This document shows positions 1-4,859 of a stretch of DNA of 12,403 nt, piece after piece; the first letter of the stretch is position 1; each line of letters opens with the position of its first letter. The translations under genes were made by a program, and so were the position numbers. Below the pieces are notes generated by a model, which was not told where the DNA came from, ran no database searches, and worked only from the letters and a program-made list of their open reading frames with translations. Source of the stretch: Clostridiales bacterium (lineage in GTDB: Bacteria; Bacillota; Clostridia; Oscillospirales; QAMX01); the NCBI GenBank assembly GCA_016303065.1, contig JAEDMJ010000052.1, positions 1 to 12,403 on the forward strand, written 5' to 3'.

Positions 1-540
1 GCGCGCGAAAGCCCTGAAGTTGTCAGCCAGGGCTATTTCATACCGGTCGGCGAGAGCCCGCACCTGACCGGCATGCTGTACAAGCTGCTGCCATGCTTCA
101 TTCTGCTCATAATAGGTGTTGTCCCAGGTGGGGGTACACAGGATCACCTTGATGTTCCGGCTTAAAGCGCTTTGGATCATGCTTTCCCATGCGCTGCGGG
201 CCCTATCCAAACCGATGCCGCGGTCGTTCAGGCTGTAATCAATGGTGAGTACATCCGGCCTGTGCGGCAGAACGTCTCTTTCAAAGCGTTCTGCTCCTCC
301 TGCGGAATTTTCGCCGCCGATGGCTGTTACTATTACGTTTGTTACCGCAAAGGGAAACCGTTCTTTTATCATTTTGTGCAGCAGATGGGGGTAGGCGTCA
401 AACGTGTTTACATATGGCGTCGCAAAATAGCCGGCGGGCACACTATGTCCATGGCATACAATGTTAATCGTGCGGTTGTTCGGCCAGTGCCGGGCCATTT
501 CATCCAGCAATGGACTCAGATATGAGATCCCCTGTATCAT
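1..540 (-). CDS. SGNH/GDSL-type hydrolase, C-terminus cut by window edge
   Basis: An open frame of 180 codons starts at ATG 540 and reaches the left edge without a stop. An in-frame TAA lies just upstream and an AGGAGG ribosome site sits a few bases before the ATG, so the start is secure. SGNH-family blocks are visible: block I reads CHGHSVPAGY near residue 29 with Ser33 as the likely nucleophile (the usual GDS is GHS here), a Gly block reads AIGGENS near 73-79, and the SLND block has Asn105. The last block, with the catalytic Asp/His, lies beyond the window. Family members are esterases or lipases acting on acyl esters, often in carbohydrate deacetylation; the substrate here is unknown. No signal peptide is seen, so it is probably cytoplasmic. 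It follows the zinc-ribbon gene by 91 bases on the same strand and may be co-transcribed. Confidence 0.85.
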   Translation of the reverse strand, partial: MIQGISYLSPLLDEMARHWPNNRTINIVCHGHSVPAGYFATPYVNTFDAYPHLLHKMIKERFPFAVTNVIVTAIGGENSAGGAERFERDVLPHRPDVLTIDYSLNDRGIGLDRARSAWESMIQSALSRNIKVILCTPTWDNTYYEQNEAWQQLVQHAGQVRALADRYEIALADNFRAFAR

Positions 541-631
541 GATTTCCTCCTGTTACTGCAGATTCGCGGTCTTGCGGCCCATGAAAGAAAGGACGAATGT
601 CCCTGGCGTGATGGGTCCCGCCGCAAATCCG

Positions 632-886
632 TCAGATTTTGTACCAGTCTTCTGGGTCGCCAGGGCGGTTTGCTCCGCATTTGGCGCAAGTACTTCTGGG
701 CGCGCCTGCGCAGCTGTTTTCGTTCGGCTCACCGCACTTTTCACATTGCCAGCAGCGCTCCTCTTCCGATATTGGGTGATACATGTCAGGTGCAATATTT
801 GGATATATGCGTTTGCAATTCGGGCACATGACATGGGAATCAAATCGGGAATTTTCAAATTCACACCCGCATCTGCAAATGACCAT
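632..886 (-). CDS. small cysteine-rich zinc-ribbon protein, function unknown
   Basis: The frame encodes 84 residues with ten cysteines. Cys4, Cys6 and Cys8 with the pair at Cys21/Cys24 could form an N-terminal zinc ribbon. The C-terminal half has Trp46-x-Cys48-x2-Cys51-x3-Asn55, then Cys67-x2-Cys70, which resembles a RanBP2-type zinc finger whose second half carries an insertion with an extra cysteine (Cys59). No catalytic domain is present; such proteins usually bind protein or nucleic acid, but that is only a family-level guess. The start is supported by a consensus-like promoter whose predicted start point lies about 15 bases upstream, leaving room for a short purine-rich GGCGGG ribosome site. 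A longer open frame overlaps in another register, but the regular cysteine spacing makes this frame the better choice. Confidence 0.7.
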   Translation of the reverse strand: MVICRCGCEFENSRFDSHVMCPNCKRIYPNIAPDMYHPISEEERCWQCEKCGEPNENSCAGAPRSTCAKCGANRPGDPEDWYKI

Positions 887-907
887 TTATTTCCCGCCTT
901 TTTTGCT

Positions 908-936
908 ATTATAGCACAAAAAACAGGCGGGGACAA
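908..936 (-). promoter_or_regulatory. sigma-A promoter for the zinc-ribbon gene
   Basis: On the minus strand the -35 is TTGTCC (931-936), the spacer is 17 bases and the -10 is TATAAT (908-913), preceded by TGC as an extended -10. The expected start point is near 901, giving a leader of about 15 bases. The outer end of the IS3 remnant (942) lies only five bases beyond the -35. Confidence 0.75.
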
Positions 937-941
937 TGAAG

Positions 942-1084
942 TGACCCCAAAAAGTTAGACAATATTTTGAAGTAAAAATTGTTCAGGCAGCCGAAAGGGC
1001 TTGTAGTCTGTGAAGAGCAGGCGGCAAGCCATTTAGCTTTGCCTTGATTAGGAACGATACTTTTTCATCCTGACACGGCAAAAC
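942..1084 (-). mobile_element. IS3-family (IS150-like) insertion sequence remnant, one end only
   Basis: The sequence begins at 942 with TGACCCCAAAAAGTTAGAC, typical of the terminal repeats of IS3-family elements in Firmicutes. Reading inward on the minus strand, the C-terminal tail of an OrfB transposase ends at 983. The similarity stops around 1084, where a CT/TA-rich tract and the promoter of the lipoprotein gene begin. No second terminal repeat, OrfA or DDE catalytic core is present, so this is a dead relic. The exact inner boundary cannot be fixed without a database comparison. Confidence 0.75.
983..1084 (-). pseudogene. OrfB transposase C-terminal fragment (IS3 family)
   Basis: The minus-strand frame ending in TGA at 983-985 reads ...SFLIKAKLNGLPPALHRLQ followed by ALSAA and stop. 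This matches the usual end of IS150-group OrfB proteins, where a lysine-rich helix precedes an LNGLSP-like motif and a short alanine-rich tail. Only about 30 recognisable residues remain. The rest of the transposase, including all DDE residues, is absent, and upstream sequence is replaced by unrelated A+T-rich DNA. Confidence 0.7.
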
Positions 1085-1086
1085 TA

Positions 1087-1115
1087 TTGACTTTCTCTCT
1101 CTCTATATATATAAT
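1087..1115 (+). promoter_or_regulatory. sigma-A promoter for the lipoprotein gene
   Basis: TTGACT (1087-1092) and TATAAT (1110-1115) are separated by 17 bases. The spacer is a CT repeat running into a TA repeat. The expected start lies near 1122, giving a leader of about 60 bases before the ATG at 1183. The promoter abuts the inner edge of the IS3 remnant. Confidence 0.75.
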
Positions 1116-1182
1116 TGTTTGTGCGAATTTGCGCTTATGCGGCGCGGGTCGTACATTTTTTATTTAACGGAGGAATAAGACA

Positions 1183-1815
1183 ATGAAGAAAATACTTGCG
1201 CTGCTTTTGGCGGCAGTTATGTGTCTTTCTCTCGTTGCTTGCGGCGGCGGAAAGGAAGTTGTATCTGGATTTGATGGGACTCCCGCCTTAAACTTGAATT
1301 CGGTTGATAAGCATATCACTCGTATCGAACTGACCGTTGATAACTGGAAAGATTATATTAAGGAATACAATTACGATATAAAAATGGTCGAAAAAGATGC
1401 GTTTGGCGAGATTACGAAGGAGGAAATGGTTACCGTATATCGGCTGGGTTACGGAACAGAAAAATATCATTGCTTAAGTGCGACCATTGAACTAAAGCAT
1501 AAGCAGACTGGAGAGATTATTACATTTGGCGCAGCGCTCGCTTCCAATATCGTGGAAGATATTTACGCTGTTCGATTTGAGCCCTTTAATTTGGATGAAT
1601 ATGAATGCACAAGAATTAAAGGCTATATATATTTCGTCGATTATTCGGACGAAGTTATTGACGAAGTTTTAAATGTATATGACCGACAGAGTGCGTATCT
1701 TCCAAATGCTTCAATAAATGTCTCTAGTAGTTCTTTTGAAGGCACGTGGTATGTCGATTACGAAGCGAAAGTTATTGAAAGCAACAGTGATGACTGGAAA
1801 GATTACTTTGAATAA
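1183..1815 (+). CDS. small secreted lipoprotein of unknown function
   Basis: The protein has 210 residues. Residues 1-20 form a classical lipoprotein signal: MKK, a hydrophobic stretch, and the lipobox LVAC with Cys20 as the lipidated residue, followed by a glycine linker. It should be exported by Sec, cut by Lsp and anchored outside the membrane. The mature part is polar, rich in Tyr, Asp and Glu, and I recognise no enzymatic domain. A Trp-Lys-Asp-Tyr motif occurs twice, near residues 55-58 and 205-208, the second within six residues of the C-terminus; the protein may be a truncated member of a family with repeated domains. GGAGG precedes the ATG at suitable spacing. The gene has its own promoter and terminator, so it is monocistronic. 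It is visibly richer in A+T than the flanking core genes, consistent with acquired DNA. Confidence 0.85.
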   Translation: MKKILALLLAAVMCLSLVACGGGKEVVSGFDGTPALNLNSVDKHITRIELTVDNWKDYIKEYNYDIKMVEKDAFGEITKEEMVTVYRLGYGTEKYHCLSATIELKHKQTGEIITFGAALASNIVEDIYAVRFEPFNLDEYECTRIKGYIYFVDYSDEVIDEVLNVYDRQSAYLPNASINVSSSSFEGTWYVDYEAKVIESNSDDWKDYFE

Positions 1816-1821
1816 AAAATT

Positions 1822-1852
1822 AGGAGCGGGCGCAAGTCCGCTCCTTTCTTTT
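1822..1852 (+). terminator. intrinsic terminator of the lipoprotein gene
   Basis: An eight-base stem AGGAGCGG / CCGCTCCT (1822-1829 with 1838-1845) closes an eight-base loop and runs into TTTCTTTT. It starts seven bases after the stop codon. Confidence 0.85.
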
Positions 1853-1926
1853 CCCTCTTTTGGTGTTCGCAAGAGTATACCTTTACAAACATACAAAAAG
1901 CGCACAAAAACTATTTTACAAATATA

Positions 1927-1967
1927 TTCGTAAACTACTTGACATTTACGAACACTTATGGTGGAAT
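1927..1967 (+). promoter_or_regulatory. recombinase promoter embedded in an inverted-repeat operator or resolution site
   Basis: TTCGTAAA (1927-1934) and TTTACGAA (1945-1952) are a perfect eight-base inverted repeat with a ten-base gap. The gap ends with TTGACA (1939-1944), a perfect -35; a -10-like TGGAAT (1962-1967, four of six matches) follows after 17 bases. A further half-site, TACGAACA, recurs at 1967-1974, exactly 20 bases from the copy at 1947-1954. Serine resolvases commonly bind such repeats next to their own gene and repress themselves, so this may be both res-like site and operator. That role is inferred. Confidence 0.6.
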
Positions 1968-1997
1968 ACGAACAGATAAACAAAGGAGGGCGCGAAA

Positions 1998-2605
1998 ATG
2001 AACAGCCGCACTTACTACTACGCACGAGTATCAAGCAAGGAACAGAATTTAGACAGACAGCTATCCGCTTTCTATGCTCTTGGCGCAACAGACCGAGACA
2101 TCATCACAGACAAGGAAAGCGGCAAGGATTTAGACAGAAAAGGTTATCAAGCACTTAAAAACGCAATGCTCCGCCGTGGCGATACGCTTGTTGCAAAATC
2201 TCTTGACAGATTGAGCCGCAGCAAAACAGACATTCACAACGAACTGCAATACTTCAAAGAGAACGGCATTCGGCTGAAAGTTATTGATTTGCCTACAACA
2301 ATGATGGACTTGCCCGAGGGACAGGAATGGGTGTTTGAAATGGTAAACAACATTCTGATTGAAGTCTTGGGAACTATCGCAGAGCAGGAGCGCGAGAACA
2401 TTCGCAAAAGACAGGCTGAGGGCATTGAAGCAGCGAAGCAGACGGCAAGAAGTTAGGCAGACCCGCCCTTGTATTCCCTGAGAATTGGGACAGCGTTTAT
2501 ACCTCTTGGAAAGCGGGAGAAATCACAGCAAAGACCGCTATGGAGCAGACAGGCACAAAAAGAACGAGCTTTTACAAGCTCGTCAGTATGACCGAAAACA
2601 ACTAA
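1998..2605 (+). pseudogene. serine recombinase (resolvase/invertase family), frameshifted
   Basis: The catalytic domain is intact in the first frame: YARVSS near residues 8-13 with Ser12 as nucleophile, Gln16 and Arg20 of the active-site helix, and LDRLSRS at 69-75 with the conserved arginines. The long E helix follows. That frame stops at 2456 after 152 residues. From about 2441 the -1 frame continues with the expected family sequence, DGKKLGRPALVFPENW, and then a helix-turn-helix DNA-binding domain ending at TAA 2603-2605. A single lost base near 2437-2442 restores a protein of about 202 residues, a normal resolvase length. As written, the product lacks its DNA-binding domain and should not recombine site-specifically. 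AAAGGAGG precedes the start. No transposase partner is present. It could also be a sequencing error; I see no classical slippery heptamer that would suggest programmed frameshifting. Confidence 0.85.
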
Positions 2606-2616
2606 ATTAAGGACAC

Positions 2617-2658
2617 GTTTTCGCAAAACACATTTTCCCTACTTTTGGACTTCCAAAA
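2617..2658. repeat. two short dyads downstream of the recombinase
   Basis: GTTTT-CGC-AAAAC (2617-2629) and TTTTGGA-CT-TCCAAAA (2643-2658) are short palindromes whose starts are 26 bases apart. GGACAC occurs at 2611 and 2668, flanking both. They may be recombination-site relics or chance; no function is assigned. Confidence 0.3.
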
Positions 2659-2684
2659 ACGGCAGCAGGACACATCAAAAGACA

Positions 2685-2726
2685 CAGGCAAGAAAAGAGA
2701 GGGAACGGCAGCAGCCATTCCCTCTC
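2685..2726 (-). terminator. intrinsic terminator, minus strand, of the lost rubrerythrin copy
   Basis: On the minus strand GAGAGGGAA pairs with TTCCCTCTC (2718-2726 with 2697-2705). An inner GGC/GCC helix and a four-base loop complete the stem, which is followed by TTTTCTT. The plus-strand side lacks an adjacent T run, so the signal works for minus-strand transcripts coming from the rubrerythrin side. Confidence 0.75.
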
Positions 2727-2752
2727 GTGAAAAGTCTTGATTTTAGTTTTTT

Positions 2753-2785
2753 TTATTTGCCGAAGTAACGATCCAGCAAGCCCTT
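2753..2785 (-). pseudogene. 3' remnant of a second rubrerythrin
   Basis: The minus strand reads KGLLDRYFGK and a TAA stop, against KGLLERYFK and stop at the end of the intact rubrerythrin just upstream. The DNA differs at many positions, so this is the tail of a diverged paralogue rather than a recent duplication. Immediately before it the rubrerythrin reading is lost. A GAGGACGAA block at about 2787-2795 may be a scrap of the Asp-Glu ligand region joined by deletion, but this is uncertain. A terminator follows in the right orientation. Confidence 0.6.
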
Positions 2786-2858
2786 TCGTCCTCGCAAGCT
2801 TCATATCATTCGCTTCCGCGCAAGCACGAAAGCTCATTCATGCCGCTGCTCGTCCTCT

Positions 2859-2894
2859 CCGAATCAAACCCGCTTACGCTGGGCTTTGATTCGG
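2859..2894 (-). terminator. strong hairpin just after the rubrerythrin stop codon
   Basis: CCGAATCAAA (2859-2868) pairs with TTTGATTCGG (2885-2894), continued by CCC/GGG with a one-base bulge around a nine-base loop. It begins seven bases past the rubrerythrin stop. No T run follows on either strand, so it may be an mRNA-protecting 3' hairpin or a decayed terminator rather than a true intrinsic terminator. Confidence 0.5.
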
Positions 2895-2901
2895 CTGGGG
2901 T

Positions 2902-3441
2902 TTACTTGAAATATCTTTCAAGCAGACCCTTGAAGGCCTTGCCGTGACGGGCTTCGTCGCGGGCCATCTCATGGACGGTGTCGTGGATGGCGTCAAGACC
3001 GGCTGCCTTGGCGCGCTTTGCAAGGTCGGTCTTGCCGGCTGTTGCGCCGTTCTCGGCTTCAACGCGCATCTCGAGGTTCGTCTTGGTGGAGGGGGTCACA
3101 ACTTCGCCCAGCAGCTCGGCAAATTTTGCGGCATGCTCGGCTTCCTCATAGGCGGCCTTTTCCCAGTAGAGACCGATTTCAGGATAACCCTCGCGGTGGG
3201 CGACACGGGCCATGGCAAGGTACATACCGACTTCGGTGCATTCGCCGTTGAAGTTGGCGCGGAGATCGGCGAGGATATCTTCGGAAACACCGGCAGCGAC
3301 GCCGACGACGTGCTCTGCGGCCCAATTCATTTCAGAGGACTGCGCGACAAACTTGGAGGCAGGAGCCTTGCACTGGGGGCATTTTTCGGGAGCGGAATCG
3401 CCTTCGTGGACATAGCCGCAAACACTGCAAACATACTTCAT
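2902..3441 (-). CDS. rbr: reverse rubrerythrin (N-terminal rubredoxin domain), peroxide-scavenging
   Basis: The 179-residue protein has the reverse domain order: a rubredoxin-like iron site at the N-terminus (Cys5, Cys8, Cys21, Cys24) and then a four-helix diiron domain. Two E-x32-E-x2-H ligand motifs are visible, Glu67 to Glu100/His103 and Glu130 to Glu163/His166. Proteins of this type reduce hydrogen peroxide, and in clostridia also oxygen, with electrons from NADH through partner reductases; they act in the cytoplasm. AAAGGAG lies before the ATG. It begins 45 bases after the perR stop on the same strand with no terminator between, so both are probably one operon under the Fur/PerR-type box upstream of perR. 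No electron-donor reductase gene is in the window. Confidence 0.95.
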   Translation of the reverse strand: MKYVCSVCGYVHEGDSAPEKCPQCKAPASKFVAQSSEMNWAAEHVVGVAAGVSEDILADLRANFNGECTEVGMYLAMARVAHREGYPEIGLYWEKAAYEEAEHAAKFAELLGEVVTPSTKTNLEMRVEAENGATAGKTDLAKRAKAAGLDAIHDTVHEMARDEARHGKAFKGLLERYFK

Positions 3442-3486
3442 TTTCTTGTTCTCCTTTTGCTCTTTAATGTTTTGTTTTTGCTTTAT

Positions 3487-3867
3487 TTACCGATCGCATC
3501 GGGGACAAACACCTGTAAAAATGATATCGTGAGACAGAATTCTGAATCCGCCGGAACTGGGTATCAGCTTCTCGATTTCGTCAATATACGAAAAATCGAT
3601 GTCGAACACGCGGCCGCATTCAACGCATCTTATGTGGTAGTGCGGGGCGGTTTTGTAATCGTATATATCGGCGGCATTGGGCAGCTCGACGTGCAGAACC
3701 TGTCCTGAATCGGCGAGGTAAGCAAGGTTACGGTACACCGTAGCACGGCTGACGGTCGGATGAGCTGCATGGATATGCATATAGATCTCTTCCGCTGTCG
3801 GGTGAGTCTTCAGCGTGTTGACCGCGTCAAAAACGATGTCCCGCTGAATAGTGTGCCTGTTAGCCAT
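3487..3867 (-). CDS. perR: Fur-family peroxide regulator, PerR-like
   Basis: A Fur-family repressor of 126 residues. The winged-helix domain includes SRATVYRNL near 40-48. Aligned from memory with Bacillus PerR, all regulatory metal ligands are present: His22, Asp70, His76, His78 and Asp89, where Fur proteins usually have Glu at the last site. The structural zinc site is Cys81, Cys84, Cys121, Cys124. This points to PerR, which senses peroxide by metal-catalysed histidine oxidation and releases DNA. I start at ATG 3867 because GGGAGG lies correctly before it; the ATG at 3882 sits upstream of that ribosome site and would translate through it. The gene precedes reverse rubrerythrin in a likely operon and is probably autoregulated through the box at 3910-3924. 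A different Fur-family specificity cannot be excluded. Confidence 0.88.
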   Translation of the reverse strand: MANRHTIQRDIVFDAVNTLKTHPTAEEIYMHIHAAHPTVSRATVYRNLAYLADSGQVLHVELPNAADIYDYKTAPHYHIRCVECGRVFDIDFSYIDEIEKLIPSSGGFRILSHDIIFTGVCPRCDR

Positions 3868-3896
3868 TGTGGTTCCTCCCATGAGATTGTGTTAAT

Positions 3897-3925
3897 ATTA
3901 TATACTAAATGAGAATAATTGTCAA
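3897..3925 (-). promoter_or_regulatory. perR-rbr promoter
   Basis: On the minus strand TTGACA (3920-3925) and TATAAT (3897-3902) are both perfect and separated by 17 bases. The leader to the perR ATG is about 23-25 bases. The Fur-type box overlaps the -35 and most of the spacer. Confidence 0.85.
3910..3924 (-). promoter_or_regulatory. Fur/PerR-type operator
   Basis: TGAGAAT-A-ATTGTCA is a 7-1-7 dyad. It matches the Gram-positive Fur box TGATAATNATTATCA at all but two of its fourteen fixed positions, and is also close to the related PerR box. It covers the -35 and spacer of the perR promoter, so binding would block RNA polymerase. Confidence 0.75.
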
Positions 3926-3993
3926 TAGGTAAAAATTGTTTTACAAAAATTTTTTTACTCATTGCTGCGGGGGAACCGGCATAAACCGGAAGT

Positions 3994-4054
3994 GTATTTT
4001 TAAGCACTGCAAACAGGCGGCCGGGAGCCTGTTTGCAGTGCTTTTGAAAAATAC
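3994..4054. terminator. long hairpin between thiT and perR
   Basis: AAGCACTGCAAACAGGC (4002-4018) pairs perfectly with 4027-4043 over 17 bases around an eight-base loop. GTATTTTT (3994-4001) pairs with AAAAATAC (4047-4054) outside a three-base bulge. It lies 13 bases past the thiT stop and is the likely transcript end for thiT, although a clean T run after the stem is missing on both strands. Confidence 0.6.
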
Positions 4055-4067
4055 CGTTTATTTGGAT

Positions 4068-4628
4068 TTATTCGGGAAAGATGTCCCGGGCAAACATATA
4101 TTTTTTGAGGGGAACGTACATTGCGCCGAGAACGATGAGGCAGAGAACAAGGCAGAGACCCATGTAAATGCCGTTGTAGATCAGAGAATAGATCCAGGGA
4201 GAGGTCATTTCAATTCCGAGAAAGGTTTCGGGCATATATTCGGCCCAGACAAAAACGCCGCTGAGCACAAGGGAGATATATCTTACTCCGACGCCGAGAA
4301 CGGTTCCGGGGAGGAAGCCGAGCTTTTTGCCCTTGAAAAGTCCGGCAAGGCCGAGGACCGTATAGGCCGCGATGTAGTCAAGCAGCATCGACTGCCAGGT
4401 GTAGGCGTATGCCGAGTCAAGCAGAAGCTGGAGGATGCCGTAGAGAAAGCTGACGATGAGTCCGCGTCTAAGCCCCCAGCGCAGCGCGAAAAAGATGAGC
4501 GGCACCATGGCGATGGTTATTGATCCGCCGTAGGGCATTCGGTAAAAGCGGATATAACCGAGGATTTGGGCCAGTGCGAGCATGATCGCTCCTTCACAGA
4601 GGCAGCGGAGATGAATTCGTTTTGTCAT
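4068..4628 (-). CDS. thiT: thiamine transporter substrate-binding subunit (ThiT, ECF type)
   Basis: A 186-residue hydrophobic protein with about six membrane segments. The family signature GGSITIAMVPLIFFALRWG near residues 34-52 and the late SPWIYSLIYNG segment identify ThiT (YuaJ), the S component that binds thiamine in the membrane and docks with the shared EcfA/A'/T energy module, which is not encoded here. I start at ATG 4628, after an AAAGGA ribosome site; a longer start at 4673 would lie within the riboswitch terminator. A TPP riboswitch with its own consensus promoter precedes it, so expression should fall when thiamine diphosphate is plentiful. One oddity: where Bacillus ThiT has RYAAHVISG, this protein has RYISLVLSG, losing a histidine known to contact thiamine in ThiT. 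Substrate preference could therefore differ, though the riboswitch still argues for a thiamine-related ligand. Confidence 0.9.
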   Translation of the reverse strand: MTKRIHLRCLCEGAIMLALAQILGYIRFYRMPYGGSITIAMVPLIFFALRWGLRRGLIVSFLYGILQLLLDSAYAYTWQSMLLDYIAAYTVLGLAGLFKGKKLGFLPGTVLGVGVRYISLVLSGVFVWAEYMPETFLGIEMTSPWIYSLIYNGIYMGLCLVLCLIVLGAMYVPLKKYMFARDIFPE

Positions 4629-4662
4629 TTTTTTGCTATCCTTTCTTTTTTCTGCGGTTTTG

Positions 4663-4699
4663 AAAAAAAACACACGGGATCGGAGTTTTCCTGATCCCG
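4663..4699 (-). terminator. riboswitch-controlled intrinsic terminator
   Basis: On the minus strand CGGGATC (4693-4699) pairs with GATCCCG (4675-4681), extended by GG/CC across a bulged A, and after a few bases eight T residues follow (4663-4670). The 5' arm contains GGATCAGG (4690-4697), the exact complement of CCTGATCC in the TPP aptamer (4743-4750). Pairing of the two would form an antiterminator. Confidence 0.9.
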
Positions 4700-4722
4700 C
4701 GGGAATTTTGTGAAGCTTTTGT

Positions 4723-4812
4723 TTCCTACGCCGGCATTATCCGGATCAGGTCAAGGGTTCGGTTTTGCACAAAAGAAAACCGTCTCAGCCGGGCCTGCGC
4801 CCGGCACCCCGA
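4723..4812 (-). ncRNA. TPP riboswitch (THI element) aptamer
   Basis: Minus-strand hallmarks appear in order: GGGGTGC, a strong GCCGGGC/GCCCGGC helix, CTGAGA, a variable CGGTTTT/AAAACCG helix, ACCCTTGACCTGATC, then GGATAATGCCGGCGTAGGAA. These are the invariant THI-box segments that bind thiamine diphosphate. The aptamer starts within about ten bases of its promoter's -10 and is followed by a terminator, so it should control transcription elongation into thiT. Confidence 0.97.
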
Positions 4813-4822
4813 TTTTTTTGAT

Positions 4823-4851
4823 ATTATACTCCCTGGCGCTTTTTTTGTCAA
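4823..4851 (-). promoter_or_regulatory. promoter of the riboswitch-thiT transcript
   Basis: Perfect TTGACA (4846-4851) and TATAAT (4823-4828) are separated by 17 bases on the minus strand. The -35 lies only eight bases beyond the stop codon of the upstream transporter gene. Confidence 0.9.
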
Positions 4852-4859
4852 CAGCCTTT

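Noticed and set aside
1864..1974. Possible SOS (LexA) boxes from several CGAAC and GTTCG pieces near the recombinase promoter
   Set aside because: No CGAAC-N4-GTTCG arrangement exists; the half-sites are arranged as TTCGTAAA/TTTACGAA instead.
2430..2460. Programmed ribosomal frameshift in the recombinase
   Set aside because: No slippery heptamer or downstream pseudoknot is evident; a one-base deletion explains the reading more simply.
2944..3708. A 254-codon open frame on the plus strand
   Set aside because: It lies antisense across rubrerythrin and perR, whose families and ligand residues are certain; the antisense frame reflects their codon bias.
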